Of a stretch of 64,000 nucleotides of DNA, positions 11,181 to 21,368 are shown one piece after another. The number at the start of each line of letters is the position of its first letter. Position 1 is the stretch's first letter. Source of the stretch: Planococcus maitriensis (GTDB lineage: Bacteria > Bacillota > Bacilli > Bacillales_A > Planococcaceae); assembly GCF_003289925.1 (NCBI RefSeq), contig NZ_QLZQ01000005.1, forward strand, positions 1-64,000, in the 5' to 3' direction. Below the pieces are notes generated by a model. That model worked only from the letters and a program-made list of their open reading frames with translations. It ran no database searches and was not told the DNA's origin. The translations under genes were made by a program, and so were the position numbers.

Positions 11181-11980
11181 AGCATCTTACACAAACGGGG
11201 AAAACGGTCGAACAAGCGATTGAAAATGCGTTGGAAAAACTGAAAAAATCACGGGATGAAGTGACGGTCCGCGTCATCGAAGAAGGAAAAAAGGGGTTTT
11301 TCGGATTCGGTGCAAAAGACGCGGAAGTCGAAGTCACCGTGACGGAAACAGGTGAGCCAGAAGCCGAAAAGGCGCCGCAACAGACGGAAAAAACGCCACA
11401 ACCGGCGGATAGCGCCAAACCTTCTGAAGAAGAGATTGCGGCAGAGATGCCGTCAGCTCCAGTAGAAGAGGGAGAAGAACCGGATTTCGGTGGATCTGCT
11501 GCAGAACCTGCAATGAAACCATCGAATGACAAAGCGATCGAAGAAACGAAAACCTATCTAAGAGATGTTGCAAAAGGCATGAAGATCGACGATTTGACCG
11601 TTGCGCACGAAAAACAAGGCAAAACGGTGCGTTTTAAACTGGAAAGCGAAAAAGTCGCAATGCTCATCGGCAAAAGAGGGCAGACCTTGAATTCGCTCCA
11701 GCAATTGGCGCAATTGGTGGCCAATCGCCACGCCGAACAGTTCATGATCGTCGAACTCGATGCCGAGAATTACCGGGAGCGCCGCCAGGAAACTTTGGAG
11801 CAATTGGCGGACCGGATGGCGGACAAAGCGATCCGCACCGGCAAACGGGTCCAATTCGAACCGATGCCGTCCTACGAGCGAAAAGTGATCCATCATGCGC
11901 TGTCACGGCGCTTGGACATCGATACGTATTCGGAAGGCAAAGATCCCAACCGCTATTTGGTCATTGAACCGCATAAATAA
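11177..11980 (+). CDS. khpB: RNA-binding protein Jag/KhpB
   Basis: A 267-residue protein with an N-terminal Jag domain (TGKTVEQAIENALEKL, FFGFGAKDAEV), an acidic low-complexity linker (about 55-120), a KH domain with the GxxG loop (MLIGKRGQTLNSLQ) and an R3H domain (residues about 205-265, REFERMPSYERKVIHHAL-like). Members of this family (KhpB/EloR) bind RNA and affect cell elongation. It overlaps yidC by 4 bp, so the two are coupled. Confidence 0.93.
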   Translation: MKHLTQTGKTVEQAIENALEKLKKSRDEVTVRVIEEGKKGFFGFGAKDAEVEVTVTETGEPEAEKAPQQTEKTPQPADSAKPSEEEIAAEMPSAPVEEGEEPDFGGSAAEPAMKPSNDKAIEETKTYLRDVAKGMKIDDLTVAHEKQGKTVRFKLESEKVAMLIGKRGQTLNSLQQLAQLVANRHAEQFMIVELDAENYRERRQETLEQLADRMADKAIRTGKRVQFEPMPSYERKVIHHALSRRLDIDTYSEGKDPNRYLVIEPHK

Positions 11981-11986
11981 GCATGA

Positions 11987-12034
11987 AAAGCCGTCCGGCG
12001 AGGTCTTAACAGATCTTGCCGGGCGGCTTTTTTT
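11987..12034 (+). terminator. intrinsic terminator after jag
   Basis: GCCGTCCGGCGAG pairs with CTTGCCGGGCGGC around a short loop and is followed by TTTTTTT. Confidence 0.85.
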
Positions 12035-12162
12035 GTAGAAAATCCCTGAAGCAGGAAGAAGGGGATGGCAAAAAAGCCTTGTATATTTATGCATATCAAA
12101 TTTCCGGCCTTGAAATGGAAAACTTACCAAAGCCAAGCGCTCCATCTTTCGGTTTCAAGCGC

Positions 12163-12190
12163 TTTGTGTTATTGTAGTATGTTGTATAGT
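12163..12190 (+). promoter_or_regulatory. probable mnmE promoter
   Basis: TTTGTG (12163-12168) and TATAGT (12185-12190) are 16 bp apart. They fall after the jag terminator and before the mnmE leader. Confidence 0.45.
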
Positions 12191-12206
12191 CACGTGCATT
12201 TTGATG

Positions 12207-12232
12207 GTTGTCCACATGTGGACAACTTTTTT
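12207..12232 (+). other. perfect 20-bp palindrome with T-tract in the mnmE leader; overlapping DnaA-box-like sites
   Basis: GTTGTCCACATGTGGACAAC is perfectly palindromic and is followed by TTTTTT. Each half contains a one-mismatch DnaA box (TTGTCCACA at 12208-12216 and its mirror at 12217-12225). It could be a leader hairpin/attenuator, a DnaA-binding site, or both. The 326-bp jag-mnmE gap holds otherwise only the jag terminator and the promoter. Confidence 0.6.
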
Positions 12233-12306
12233 ATCTCATAAATCAAGCTGTGGGCAAAGGAATCAATCCCGCCCCAGCGTTTACTGCAAGAGGAGGAAGA
12301 AACATC

Positions 12307-13695
12307 ATGATGGAATTCGATACGATTGCCGCGATTTCCACGCCGAGCGGCGAAGGGGCGATTGCCATTGTCCGCCTAAGCGGGCCGGAAGCGGTGTCCA
12401 TCGCCGACCGGCTGTTCCGTGCGCCGGGCAATAAAAAGCTCGCCGAACAGGCGAGCCATACCATCCATTATGGCCATATCGAAGACCCCGCAACGAAAGA
12501 AACCGCGGAGGAAGTAATGGTCGCATTGATGAAGGCACCAAAAACGTTCACCAGGGAAGATGTCGTGGAAATCAATTGCCACGGCGGCATCGTATCGGTC
12601 AATCGTGTACTGTCTATAGCCTTAAGGGCGGGTGCACGGCTTGCAGAACCGGGTGAATTCACGAAACGCGCATTCCTTAACGGGCGCATCGACCTGTCCC
12701 AGGCAGAGGCGGTCATGGATTTGATCCGCGCGAAAACGGACCGTGCCATGGACGTCGCGCTGACACAGATGGAAGGGCGTTTGTCCCGCCTCATCAGCTC
12801 GCTGCGCCAGGCATTATTGGAATCGATCGCACAGATGGAAGTGAACATCGATTATCCGGAATATGACGATGTCGAAGAAATGACGCGCCCGATGATGCTT
12901 GAAAAGGCGCAATGGGTGCAATCGGAGATCGCTAAATTGCTCCAGACCTCCCAGCAAGGCAAGATTCTGCGGGAAGGCTTGTCAACGGTTATCGTCGGCC
13001 GCCCGAATGTCGGGAAATCATCGTTATTGAACAGCCTGGTCCAGGAAAACAAAGCCATCGTCACGGAAATCGCCGGTACGACGCGCGACATCATCGAAGA
13101 ATATGTCAATGTCCGCGGCGTCCCGCTGCGCCTTGTCGATACGGCAGGCATCCGGGAAACGGAAGACATTGTCGAGCGGATTGGCGTCGAACGCTCCCGC
13201 AAAGTGCTGAAAGAAGCCGATTTGATCCTTTATGTATTGAATTACGCGGAGGCATTGACAGAAGAAGATCTGCGGTTATTTGAAGCCGTCCGTGACATGA
13301 ATTATATTGTCGTCATCAACAAGACCGATTTGCCGCAGCAGATCGACTTGGGCCAAGTCAGGGAACTGGCCGGCGACAAACGCCTCGTGACCACTTCTTT
13401 AATTGAAGAAGAAGGCATCGACCAGCTCGAGGAAGCGATCGCTGAATTGTTCTTTGAAGGGGAAATCGAGGCGGGGGACATGACCTATGTCTCCAATGTA
13501 CGCCATATTTCGCTCCTGCACCAAGCCCATCAAACCATCTCGGATGCCATAACAGCCGCCGAAATGGACGTGCCGGTCGATATGATCCAAATCGATGTGA
13601 CACGCACGTGGGAAATTCTCGGTGAGATCATCGGCGACACGGCGGATGACGGCTTATTGAATCAATTATTCTCGCAATTTTGCCTTGGAAAATAA
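12307..13695 (+). CDS. mnmE: tRNA modification GTPase MnmE
   Basis: With MnmG it forms the 5-(carboxymethyl)aminomethyl group on wobble uridine 34 of some tRNAs. The N-terminal folate-binding domain ([22 protein letters not shown]) is followed by a GTPase domain with [23 protein letters not shown] and NKTD. The C-terminus ends in the catalytic FCLGK. The ATG at 12307 has an AGGAGG site about 10 bp upstream; longer in-frame starts add residues not found in the family. 462 residues. Confidence 0.97.
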   Translation: MMEFDTIAAISTPSGEGAIAIVRLSGPEAVSIADRLFRAPGNKKLAEQASHTIHYGHIEDPATKETAEEVMVALMKAPKTFTREDVVEINCHGGIVSVNRVLSIALRAGARLAEPGEFTKRAFLNGRIDLSQAEAVMDLIRAKTDRAMDVALTQMEGRLSRLISSLRQALLESIAQMEVNIDYPEYDDVEEMTRPMMLEKAQWVQSEIAKLLQTSQQGKILREGLSTVIVGRPNVGKSSLLNSLVQENKAIVTEIAGTTRDIIEEYVNVRGVPLRLVDTAGIRETEDIVERIGVERSRKVLKEADLILYVLNYAEALTEEDLRLFEAVRDMNYIVVINKTDLPQQIDLGQVRELAGDKRLVTTSLIEEEGIDQLEEAIAELFFEGEIEAGDMTYVSNVRHISLLHQAHQTISDAITAAEMDVPVDMIQIDVTRTWEILGEIIGDTADDGLLNQLFSQFCLGK

Positions 13696-13718
13696 ATTTT
13701 TGAAGGGACTGAACGAAC

Positions 13719-15602
13719 ATGCCACAATACGAAGCAGGCACGTTCGATGTCATCGTCGTAGGCGCAGGCCATGCGGGGGCGGAAGCCGCACTCGCTTCTG
13801 CACGCATGGGCGCTAAAACGCTTGTGTTGACGATGAATCTTGATATGATCGCTTTTATGCCGTGCAACCCGTCCATCGGCGGTCCGGCAAAAGGCATCGT
13901 GGTACGTGAAATAGATGCAATGGGCGGGGCTATGGGCCGCGTCATCGATAAAACACATATTCAAATGAGAATGCTCAATACCGCCAAAGGGCCGGCTGTC
14001 CGCGCATTGCGTGCACAAGCCGATAAAGTGCTCTACCAGCAGGAAATGAAACGCCTCATGGAAGAGCAGGAAAACTTGACGCTGCACCAGGGCATCGCGG
14101 AAGAGTTGATCGTTGAAGATGGGGAAGTCAAAGGCCTCATCACACAAGTCGGCGGCATTTACCGTGCGGAAACGGTCGTCATCACGACGGGCACATTTTT
14201 GCGCGGGGAAATCATCATCGGCGACCTTCGCTATTCAAGCGGCCCGAACCACCAGCAGCCGTCCATCAAATTGGCAGAAAACCTGCAGGAGCTCGGCTTT
14301 GAGACGGTCCGTTTCAAGACCGGCACACCGCCGCGCATCAACAGCAACAGCATCGACTACTCGAAAACGGAAATCCAGCCGGGAGACGATGTTCCGCGCG
14401 CGTTCAGCTTTGAAACGACGGAATTCATCATGGACCAGATGCCGTGCTGGCTGACGTATACGACGAGCGAGACGCATCAGATCATCGATGAGAATTTGCA
14501 TTTGTCGCCGATGTATTCCGGTATGGCAAAAGGCACAGGGCCGCGTTATTGTCCGTCGATCGAAGACAAAATCGTCCGTTTCAGCGACAAGCCCCGCCAC
14601 CAGATTTTCCTCGAGCCGGAAGGGCGCTCGACGCGTGAGGTTTACGTACAGGGGCTTTCCACCAGTTTGCCGGAACATGTCCAGCGCAAGCTGCTCGAAT
14701 CGATTCCGGGGCTTGAGAAGGCCGATATGATGCGTTCAGGCTATGCCATCGAATACGATGCCATCGTGCCGACGCAATTATGGCCGACGCTCGAATCCAA
14801 GCAAATCACCAACCTTTATACAGCAGGCCAGATCAACGGTACGTCCGGCTACGAAGAAGCAGCGGGGCAGGGGCTTATGGCCGGCATCAACGCCGCGGCG
14901 AAAGTGCTCGGCAAAGAAGAAGTCATCCTCAGCCGTTCGGATGCGTATATCGGCGTCTTGATCGACGATTTGGTCACGAAAGGCACAAGCGAGCCTTACC
15001 GCTTGCTGACATCGCGTGCCGAATACCGCTTATTGCTGCGCCACGACAACGCAGACTTGCGTTTGACGGAACTCGGCTATCAGCTCGGCATGATCACAGA
15101 AGAGCGCTATGCACGCTTTCTTGAGAAAAAAGACCATATCGAAGAAGAAATCAAGCGCCTGCGCGGCATCATCATCAAGCCGAACGAACAAACGCAGGAA
15201 GCCATCCGCAATGCAGGAGGCAGCGAGCTGAAAGACGGCATCCGTGCAGCCGACCTGTTGAAGCGCCCGGAAATGAACTACGATATGATCGCGTCATTGA
15301 CGGAATCCGACATCGCGCTCAGCGATGAAGTGAAAGAGCAAGTCGAGATCCATGTGAAGTACGAAGGCTATATCGAAAAATCCCTTCTGCAAGTAGACAA
15401 GCTGAAGAAAATGGAGAACAAGAAGATTCCGGAAAACATCGACTACGATGCCATTTCAGGCCTTGCGACGGAAGCGCGCGGCAAACTGAAAGAAGTGCAG
15501 CCGCTGTCGATTGCGCAAGCGACACGCATTTCCGGCGTCAACCCTGCTGACATTTCGATTTTATTGGTGTATATTGAACAAGGAAGAATCGCAAAAGTCT
15601 AA
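13719..15602 (+). CDS. mnmG: tRNA uridine-5-carboxymethylaminomethyl modification enzyme MnmG (GidA)
   Basis: FAD-dependent partner of MnmE. The 627-residue protein has the dinucleotide-binding fold [19 protein letters not shown], the family strings [11 protein letters not shown] and [16 protein letters not shown], and the C-terminal helical domain with [15 protein letters not shown]. It follows mnmE by 23 bp, so the two subunits are probably cotranscribed. Confidence 0.97.
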   Translation: MPQYEAGTFDVIVVGAGHAGAEAALASARMGAKTLVLTMNLDMIAFMPCNPSIGGPAKGIVVREIDAMGGAMGRVIDKTHIQMRMLNTAKGPAVRALRAQADKVLYQQEMKRLMEEQENLTLHQGIAEELIVEDGEVKGLITQVGGIYRAETVVITTGTFLRGEIIIGDLRYSSGPNHQQPSIKLAENLQELGFETVRFKTGTPPRINSNSIDYSKTEIQPGDDVPRAFSFETTEFIMDQMPCWLTYTTSETHQIIDENLHLSPMYSGMAKGTGPRYCPSIEDKIVRFSDKPRHQIFLEPEGRSTREVYVQGLSTSLPEHVQRKLLESIPGLEKADMMRSGYAIEYDAIVPTQLWPTLESKQITNLYTAGQINGTSGYEEAAGQGLMAGINAAAKVLGKEEVILSRSDAYIGVLIDDLVTKGTSEPYRLLTSRAEYRLLLRHDNADLRLTELGYQLGMITEERYARFLEKKDHIEEEIKRLRGIIIKPNEQTQEAIRNAGGSELKDGIRAADLLKRPEMNYDMIASLTESDIALSDEVKEQVEIHVKYEGYIEKSLLQVDKLKKMENKKIPENIDYDAISGLATEARGKLKEVQPLSIAQATRISGVNPADISILLVYIEQGRIAKV

Positions 15603-15670
15603 ACGGGATTTACGTGCATGCCAGATGCACTTTAATGGGCGGGATGACCGCCAGCACATAACAGAACCCG

Positions 15671-15704
15671 AAATGGGCTGGTATCCGCCAGCCCATTTGC
15701 TTTT
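15671..15704 (+). terminator. probable terminator after mnmG
   Basis: AAATGGGCTGG and CCAGCCCATTT form an 11-bp perfect stem followed by GCTTTTAC. The T-tract is short, so readthrough to rsmG is possible. Confidence 0.6.
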
Positions 15705-15771
15705 ACATAAAGAAAAACGTTAATCCCGCTCCCGCAGATCTGCGGTGAGGCAGGTGAGAGGGGGACATACA

Positions 15772-16485
15772 GTGAACGAACAGCAATTCGCGCAAGCATT
15801 GAAAGAACAGGGCATCGAACTTTCCGAACGCCAGCTGGAGCAATTCCGCATCTATTATAAGGAACTCGTCGAATGGAATGAAAAAATGAATTTGACGGCA
15901 ATTACGGAGCAGGAAGATGTCTATTTGAAGCATTTCTACGACTCCATCAGTGCCGCCTTTTACATGGATTTCACCAAGCCGCTGTCAGTATGCGACGTCG
16001 GGGCAGGGGCTGGATTCCCGAGCATCCCGCTGAAGATCTGCTTCCCGCATATCGAAGTGACGATCGTCGATTCGTTGAACAAACGCATTCAATTCCTGAA
16101 TCATTTGAGCGAAGCCCTCGGGTTGGAAAAAGTTTCTTTCGTCCATTCTCGTGCGGAAGACTTCGGCCAGTCGAAACACCGGGAAAGCTACGATATCGTG
16201 ACAGCCCGTGCGGTGGCTAGACTATCGGTACTCGCTGAACTTTGCGTGCCGCTCGTCAAACAAAGCGGTATATTCGCTGCCATGAAAGCGGCATCTGCCC
16301 CGGATGAGTTGAAAGATGCTGAAAAGGCGCTTCAAGTGCTTGGAGTCAAACAAGAAGCCGTGCATTCATTCCTCTTGCCGGTGGAAGAAAGCGAACGCCA
16401 TATCCAGGTGTTCCGGAAATTCAAGGCAACCCCGAAGAAATACCCGAGAAAAGCGGGCATGCCGAACAAATCGCCAATCAGCTAA
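15772..16485 (+). CDS. rsmG: 16S rRNA (guanine527-N7)-methyltransferase RsmG
   Basis: SAM-dependent methyltransferase acting on G527 of 16S rRNA. The glycine-rich SAM motif reads [16 protein letters not shown], and [15 protein letters not shown] is a family string. The GTG at 15772 follows GAGAGGGGG and gives 237 residues, the usual size. A parS site starts at the base after its stop codon. Confidence 0.95.
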   Translation: MNEQQFAQALKEQGIELSERQLEQFRIYYKELVEWNEKMNLTAITEQEDVYLKHFYDSISAAFYMDFTKPLSVCDVGAGAGFPSIPLKICFPHIEVTIVDSLNKRIQFLNHLSEALGLEKVSFVHSRAEDFGQSKHRESYDIVTARAVARLSVLAELCVPLVKQSGIFAAMKAASAPDELKDAEKALQVLGVKQEAVHSFLLPVEESERHIQVFRKFKATPKKYPRKAGMPNKSPIS

Positions 16486-16501
16486 TGTTTCACGTGGAAC
16501 A
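16486..16501. other. parS partition site (rsmG-noc junction)
   Basis: TGTTTCACGTGGAACA matches the Bacillus parS consensus, the binding site of ParB (Spo0J). It begins at the base right after the rsmG stop and is 70 bp upstream of noc. Confidence 0.9.
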
Positions 16502-16570
16502 TTCGAGAATACATTAGCGTCCTTGGAATGAAACAATAAGAGCAAGTTTTTAATAAGGTGGTGCCTGAGC

Positions 16571-17437
16571 ATGAAAAGTCCTTTTGCCCGTCTTTTCGGA
16601 GGCGGAGATAAAGCAAATGATGCAACAACAACAGCAGAAGCTCCGAGCCATGCTTCTGAGGAAGTCGTGAAAATACCGCTGGCTAAGATCCATGCCAACC
16701 AATTCCAGCCGCGAACAGTGTTTGACGAGGAAAAGATCGAGGAATTGGCCCGGACGATCCATGTGCACGGTGTCATCCAGCCGATCGTCGTCAGGGATTC
16801 ACAGCAGGATGGTTTTTATGAAATCATTGCAGGGGAACGGCGCTTCCGGGCGATGACTTCACTCGGCTGGGAGGAAGTCCCGGCGATTGTGCGCCAATTG
16901 AGCGATAAAGAGACAGCGTCAATCGCATTGATCGAGAACCTCCAGCGCGAGGAATTGACGGCGATTGAAGAAGCGCATGCCTATTCCAATCTGCTGGAAA
17001 TCCAGGAGATCACCCAGGAAGCCTTGGCGCAGCGGCTCGGGAAAAGCCAATCCGCTGTCGCCAATAAATTGCGGCTTTTGAAGCTGCCGGAAGCCGCCCA
17101 GCAGGCATTGCTCACACGGAGCATCACTGAACGCCATGCGCGGGCTTTGCTGCCGGTAAAAGACCTTGAACTCCAGCAGCAATTGTTGGAGCAGCTATTG
17201 GAGGAAGGGCTCAATGTCAAGGAGCTGGAAGAACGCATCAGAAGCTTGACGGAAGACCCCCCAAAAAAGCCCAAAAAACGCAGGAAAGCTGTCAGCCGGG
17301 ACATGCGCATTGCGATGAATACCATCAAAGAGTCCTTGTCGATGGTCAAAAAAAGTGGCATCAAGCTCGATACAGAAGAGGAAGAACACGAGGATTATTA
17401 CCAAATCACCGTGAAAATCCCGAAAAACCGTCCATAA
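16571..17437 (+). CDS. noc: Nucleoid occlusion protein Noc
   Basis: ParB-family CTP switch protein that binds NBS sites and keeps the division ring off the nucleoid. The 288-residue protein has an N-terminal amphipathic stretch ([11 protein letters not shown]) fit for membrane contact. The ParB/CTPase motifs follow ([28 protein letters not shown]), then a helix-turn-helix ([22 protein letters not shown]). Its position after rsmG and before parAB matches B. subtilis noc. Confidence 0.94.
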   Translation: MKSPFARLFGGGDKANDATTTAEAPSHASEEVVKIPLAKIHANQFQPRTVFDEEKIEELARTIHVHGVIQPIVVRDSQQDGFYEIIAGERRFRAMTSLGWEEVPAIVRQLSDKETASIALIENLQREELTAIEEAHAYSNLLEIQEITQEALAQRLGKSQSAVANKLRLLKLPEAAQQALLTRSITERHARALLPVKDLELQQQLLEQLLEEGLNVKELEERIRSLTEDPPKKPKKRRKAVSRDMRIAMNTIKESLSMVKKSGIKLDTEEEEHEDYYQITVKIPKNRP

Positions 17438-17438
17438 T

Positions 17439-17468
17439 GCTCTTTCCGTTGAGGAAAGGGCTTTTTTT
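17439..17468 (+). terminator. intrinsic terminator after noc
   Basis: GCTCTTTCC/GGAAAGGGC with a 5-base loop is followed by TTTTTTT. Confidence 0.85.
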
Positions 17469-17498
17469 GGCAGATTTGTCTCTATGAAACAGGAAATT

Positions 17499-17507
17499 TG
17501 ATACAAT
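17499..17507 (+). promoter_or_regulatory. probable parA promoter (extended -10)
   Basis: TGA-TACAAT is an extended -10 sequence 84 bp before the parA start and after the noc terminator. The -35 is weak. Confidence 0.45.
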
Positions 17508-17590
17508 ATAGAAATGGAAGCTGTCGCGGATAGCCATATGAGCGTTTCCGCAGTAAAATGAAGACAGTATCGAAGAAAGTTGGTGCACGT

Positions 17591-18352
17591 GTGGGTAGAA
17601 CGATTGCCATCGCCAATCAAAAGGGCGGTGTAGGAAAAACAACTTCATCAGTTAATTTAAGCGCTTGCCTTGCTTATCTCGGTAAGAAAGTGCTGTTAAT
17701 AGATATCGATCCACAAGGCAATGCGACGAGCGGCGTCGGCATCAATAAAGGCGATGTCGATCAATGCATCTATGAAATTCTCATTGACGATGTGGATGTC
17801 AAAGACACGATCATGGAGACGAAAGTCGAAAATCTCCATGTGGTGCCGGCGACGATTTCACTGGCCGGTGCGGAAATTGAATTGGTTTCGACCATTTCAC
17901 GCGAAGCGCGGCTGAAAAACGCCTTGGCAGAAGTAAAGGATTTATACGATTACATCATTATCGACTGTCCGCCATCGCTGGGCCTATTGACTTTGAATTC
18001 GTTGACCGCTTCAGACGGAATTATTATTCCAGTACAATGTGAATATTATGCTCTAGAAGGTTTAAGCCAATTATTGAGCACGGTTCGGCTGGTCCAAAAA
18101 CACTTGAACCATGATTTGATGATCGATGGCGTGCTGTTGACGATGTACGATGCACGGACCAATCTGGGCATGCAAGTCATCGAAGAAGTGAAGAAATACT
18201 TCCAGGACAAAGTGTATGACACCGTGGTTCCGCGCAATATCCGCTTGAGCGAGGCTCCGAGTCACGGAGAGCCAATCATCATCTATGATCCGAAGTCCAG
18301 AGGCGCAGAAGTTTATCTAGAATTGGCGAAGGAAGTGATTCGTAATGGCTAA
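17591..18352 (+). CDS. parA: Chromosome partition ATPase ParA (Soj)
   Basis: Deviant Walker A ATPase that works with ParB in origin segregation and modulates DnaA. The motif reads NQKGGVGKTT, with the A' box DIDPQGNATSG and Walker B IIIDCPPSLG. The GTG at 17591 gives 253 residues, the same as B. subtilis Soj; an ATG 11 codons upstream is less likely. It overlaps parB by 8 bp. Confidence 0.95.
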   Translation: MGRTIAIANQKGGVGKTTSSVNLSACLAYLGKKVLLIDIDPQGNATSGVGINKGDVDQCIYEILIDDVDVKDTIMETKVENLHVVPATISLAGAEIELVSTISREARLKNALAEVKDLYDYIIIDCPPSLGLLTLNSLTASDGIIIPVQCEYYALEGLSQLLSTVRLVQKHLNHDLMIDGVLLTMYDARTNLGMQVIEEVKKYFQDKVYDTVVPRNIRLSEAPSHGEPIIIYDPKSRGAEVYLELAKEVIRNG

Positions 18353-19178
18353 AGGATTGGGAAAAGGCATCAACGCATTGTTTCCAGGAGAAACGGTCAA
18401 CGAAACGGATAAAGTGATGCAGATCAAATTGACCGATATTAAAGAAAACCCGCATCAGCCGCGCAAAGTATTCGACCAGCAAGCACTTGAAGAACTTGCC
18501 GAATCGATTCGCGAGCACGGCATCCTGCAGCCTGTCGTGGTACGGAAAAAAGGCGCAAAATTCGAACTGGTCGTCGGAGAACGCCGCTTCCGTGCGGCAA
18601 AACTGTGCAAATTGAAAGAAGTTCCAGCCATCGTAAAGGATTTCAATGAACAGCAGATGATGGAACTGGCGATTCTCGAGAACTTGCAACGGGAAGATTT
18701 GACGCCGATTGAAGAGGCGGAAGCTTACCAGAAGCTCATGGATACATTGAATTTGACACAGGAGCAATTGGCATTCCGCCTCGGCAAAAGCCGCCCTCAT
18801 ATCACGAACCATATCCGCTTATTGACCTTGCCGAAAGACGTGCGCGAGCTCATTTCGGATAAAAAGCTGTCGATGGGGCACGGGCGTACGTTGCTCGGGT
18901 TGCGCAGTAAAAAGGATATTTCCGAAACTGCAAAAAAGGCAGTCAAAGAGGGATTGAATGTCCGCCAGCTGGAGAACCTGATTCAGCGGTTGAATGACAA
19001 TGTTCCACGTGAAACACCCGAAAAGAAAAAGGATATCTTTATAGAAGAAAAACAATCTGAGCTGCGTGACCGTTTCGGCACGAATGTCCAGATCAAAAAA
19101 CAGAAGAACAAAGGCAAGATCGAAATCGAGTTTTTCTCGGAAGATGATTTGGAACGGATACTGGATTTGCTGAAATAA
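18345..19178 (+). CDS. parB: Chromosome partition protein ParB (Spo0J)
   Basis: CTP-dependent clamp that loads at parS and recruits SMC. The 277-residue protein has the N-terminal ParB motifs ENPHQPRKVFD, GERRFRAAKL and ENLQREDLTPIEEAEAY. The helix-turn-helix EQLAFRLGKSRPHITNHIRLL and a C-terminal dimerisation region follow. A parS site lies inside the gene at 19001-19016. It is translationally coupled to parA. Confidence 0.96.
   Translation: MAKGLGKGINALFPGETVNETDKVMQIKLTDIKENPHQPRKVFDQQALEELAESIREHGILQPVVVRKKGAKFELVVGERRFRAAKLCKLKEVPAIVKDFNEQQMMELAILENLQREDLTPIEEAEAYQKLMDTLNLTQEQLAFRLGKSRPHITNHIRLLTLPKDVRELISDKKLSMGHGRTLLGLRSKKDISETAKKAVKEGLNVRQLENLIQRLNDNVPRETPEKKKDIFIEEKQSELRDRFGTNVQIKKQKNKGKIEIEFFSEDDLERILDLLK
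19001..19016. other. parS partition site inside parB
   Basis: TGTTCCACGTGAAACA, an exact match to the B. subtilis consensus. A parS inside the spo0J gene is also known in B. subtilis. Confidence 0.95.
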
Positions 19179-19257
19179 CACTTCAGCAGGAAACCGGCGC
19201 TTTTTGCGCTCGTAGCTGGTTTATCCAAATGAACCGTTAACATCGGTATGCAGACGG

Positions 19258-19283
19258 CCTATTTTCCGGAGACGGGAAATAGG
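19258..19283 (+). terminator. possible terminator after parB
   Basis: CCTATTTTCCG and CGGGAAATAGG form an 11-bp stem with a GAGA loop. Only CGTTTCTTT follows, so it is a weak terminator at best. Confidence 0.45.
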
Positions 19284-19434
19284 CGTTTCTTTGAAACGGG
19301 AGAATGCCGTGGATACCAGAACATGGAGCTGGGGACATGGCAGCTCAGCAGAAGGCTTTAGGAACTTGATAAAAAGAGGGAGAAGAGCCGGGCGCTCTGC
19401 ACATTCCGAAGCAGGGAGAGGAAGGAGCTCGAAT

Positions 19435-20148
19435 ATGGTTCTTTGGGGAACGTTGGTCAACGCGGTTTTAATTGTTGCAGGAACACTGATCGGGCGGGCA
19501 TTGCGCAATATTCCCGACAGGATGAAAGAGACGGTCATGTATGTCATTGGGCTGGTAGTCGTCGTCTTGGGCTTACAGATGGGCTTTGAGAGCCAGAATT
19601 TCATCATTGTTATCATCAGCCTGGTGCTCGGTGCGGTTATCGGCGAATGGGCGAGGCTTGAAGACAAATTGAATGCATTCGGCCGCTGGATTGAACGGAT
19701 GCTTGGCACGAAAGAAAGCCAGGGGAGCCTGGCGCAGGGATTTGTCACTGCGACGCTGATTTTTGTCATCGGCGCGATGGGCATTATCGGCGCATTGGAG
19801 AGCGGCCTCAGCAATGAGCACGGCGTTCTTGTGTCAAAAGGCATTATTGACGGCTTTACGTCGATCATTCTTGCCTCGACGCTCGGTATTGGCGTCATGC
19901 TGTCGGCAATCCCTGTGTTTGTTTACCAGGGATTGATCGCCTTGTTTGCCACACAGATCAGCCTGCTCATCCCGGAAGCGGCGCTTGACTTGTTCATCAC
20001 CGAGATGACAGCGACCGGTGGTGTCATGATCGCGGCGATCGGCCTTAATTTGATGGGCATTGTGAAGATCCGCGTAGCGAACTTATTGCCGGGGATCATT
20101 GTAGTTGCGTTTCTTGTCACGGCCGTGTTTAAATTCAATCTGATGTAA
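19435..20148 (+). CDS. DUF554 family membrane protein
   Basis: A 238-residue integral membrane protein with about six hydrophobic segments. It matches the DUF554 (YdfK-like) family, for example in the start MVLWGTLVNAVLIVAGTLIG and in ITEMTATGGVMIAAIGLNLMGI. The function is not known to me, though a transporter-like role has been suggested for the fold. The ATG at 19435 has AAGGAG upstream; an open frame to 19291 lacks a good start. It sits between parB and the MscS gene. Confidence 0.8.
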   Translation: MVLWGTLVNAVLIVAGTLIGRALRNIPDRMKETVMYVIGLVVVVLGLQMGFESQNFIIVIISLVLGAVIGEWARLEDKLNAFGRWIERMLGTKESQGSLAQGFVTATLIFVIGAMGIIGALESGLSNEHGVLVSKGIIDGFTSIILASTLGIGVMLSAIPVFVYQGLIALFATQISLLIPEAALDLFITEMTATGGVMIAAIGLNLMGIVKIRVANLLPGIIVVAFLVTAVFKFNLM

Positions 20149-20169
20149 GTAATTAAAGAAGGTGTAGAC

Positions 20170-21072
20170 GTGTTTTTTGAAAGAAGCGTTGTGGAGAGAT
20201 TTGTCAATCAAATGACAACAAAGCTGCTGGATGAGCAAATGTGGCTCGATATTTCCGGAACCGCGCTGCGTGTCATTTTAATTGCTGTCGGTGCCTATAT
20301 ATTGACGCGCGTCATGCGGGTCATCATCCGCAAATCGTTTTCGGTCCGCTTGAGAGGGCCGATCAAGACGAATGGGCGGCGTCATCAAACTTTATCGAAG
20401 TTATTGGAAAACATCGTTACATATGTCATTGGATTCATGGCGCTGGTTGCCATCCTGGCGGCTTTCTCGGTCAACATCAGCGGGATCATCGCCGGTGCCG
20501 GGGTGGTCGGCCTGGCTGTCGGTTTCGGCGCGCAGAACCTGGTGCGCGATGTCATCACCGGCTTCTTCATCATTTTTGAAGACCAATTTTCAGTCGGCGA
20601 CTATGTACGCATCAACCAAGCCGAAGGGACGGTCCAGGAAATCGGTTTGCGCACGACGAAAGTACAGGCATGGACCGGGGAGATTTTCATTTTCCCGAAC
20701 GGCAGTGTGACGGAAGTCGTCAATTTCTCGCTCCATAATTCAATCGCGGTCGTGGATTTGAGCGTTTCCCATGACTCCGACCTGGTGAAAGTGGAACGGC
20801 TCATCCTGGAGTTCCTGGAGACGGTGCAGCCGATGTATGAAGAAGTCGTCAGCCCAGCGGAACTGCTCGGCGTGCAGAATATGACAGCGACGGAAGTGGT
20901 CATGCGCTTGACGGCTGAAACCTTGCCGATGCAGCATTTTGCGGTAGCCCGCCGGATGCGCCGCGACCTGAAGGAATTCCTGGATCAGCGCGGCGTCGAA
21001 TTGCCGTATCCCCGCATGGTGGTCATGCACCGCGAGCCAGGCGATCCAGCTGTAATGAATGCGAATAAATGA
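20170..21072 (+). CDS. Small-conductance mechanosensitive channel (MscS family)
   Basis: Pressure-relief channel that opens under membrane tension. There are an N-terminal membrane segment (GTALRVILIAVGAYIL), a second (NIVTYVIGFMALVAIL) and the glycine/alanine-rich pore helix (GIIAGAGVVGLAVGFGAQNLVRDVITGFFIIFEDQ). A beta domain follows with VGDYVRINQAEGTVQEIGLRTTKV and PNGSVTEVVNFS. It starts with GTG behind GAAGGTG. 300 residues, typical of the short YkuT/YggB type. Confidence 0.93.
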   Translation: MFFERSVVERFVNQMTTKLLDEQMWLDISGTALRVILIAVGAYILTRVMRVIIRKSFSVRLRGPIKTNGRRHQTLSKLLENIVTYVIGFMALVAILAAFSVNISGIIAGAGVVGLAVGFGAQNLVRDVITGFFIIFEDQFSVGDYVRINQAEGTVQEIGLRTTKVQAWTGEIFIFPNGSVTEVVNFSLHNSIAVVDLSVSHDSDLVKVERLILEFLETVQPMYEEVVSPAELLGVQNMTATEVVMRLTAETLPMQHFAVARRMRRDLKEFLDQRGVELPYPRMVVMHREPGDPAVMNANK

Positions 21073-21087
21073 TGGGGGGACGCAGCC

Positions 21088-21288
21088 ATGGAAATGAAGG
21101 AATTCGGGCTGAATGATATTGTCGAGATGAAAAAAGGGCATCCATGCGGGGCGAATGCCTGGAAAATTATCCGCATGGGCGCCGACATCCGCATCAAATG
21201 CGAAGGCTGCCAGCACAGCGTCATGCTGCCGCGGGCCGAGTTCAATAAAAAAATGAAAAAAGTATTGGTGAAGGCCGAGGCGGAATGA
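21088..21288 (+). CDS. DUF951 family small protein (YyzM-like)
   Basis: A 66-residue protein with the pattern LNDIVEMKKGHPCGANAWKIIRMGADIRIKCEGCQHSVMLPRAEF, a DUF951 signature. The single Cys followed by CEGC suggests a small metal-binding fold. In Bacillales it lies between the MscS gene and ychF, as here. The function is unknown. Confidence 0.88.
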   Translation: MEMKEFGLNDIVEMKKGHPCGANAWKIIRMGADIRIKCEGCQHSVMLPRAEFNKKMKKVLVKAEAE

Positions 21289-21310
21289 ACAATGGACATT
21301 TCCGCCTCCT
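21277..21310 (+). terminator. possible terminator after the DUF951 gene
   Basis: GAGGCGGAA, overlapping the stop region, pairs with TTCCGCCTC and is followed by CTCTTT. A TATAAT (21316-21321) follows, which may be the ychF -10. Confidence 0.45.
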
Positions 21311-21368
21311 CTTTCTATAATGGAATGGTTGCAAAATTTGTGAGCGAAAAAGAAAGGTCGTGAATCCT

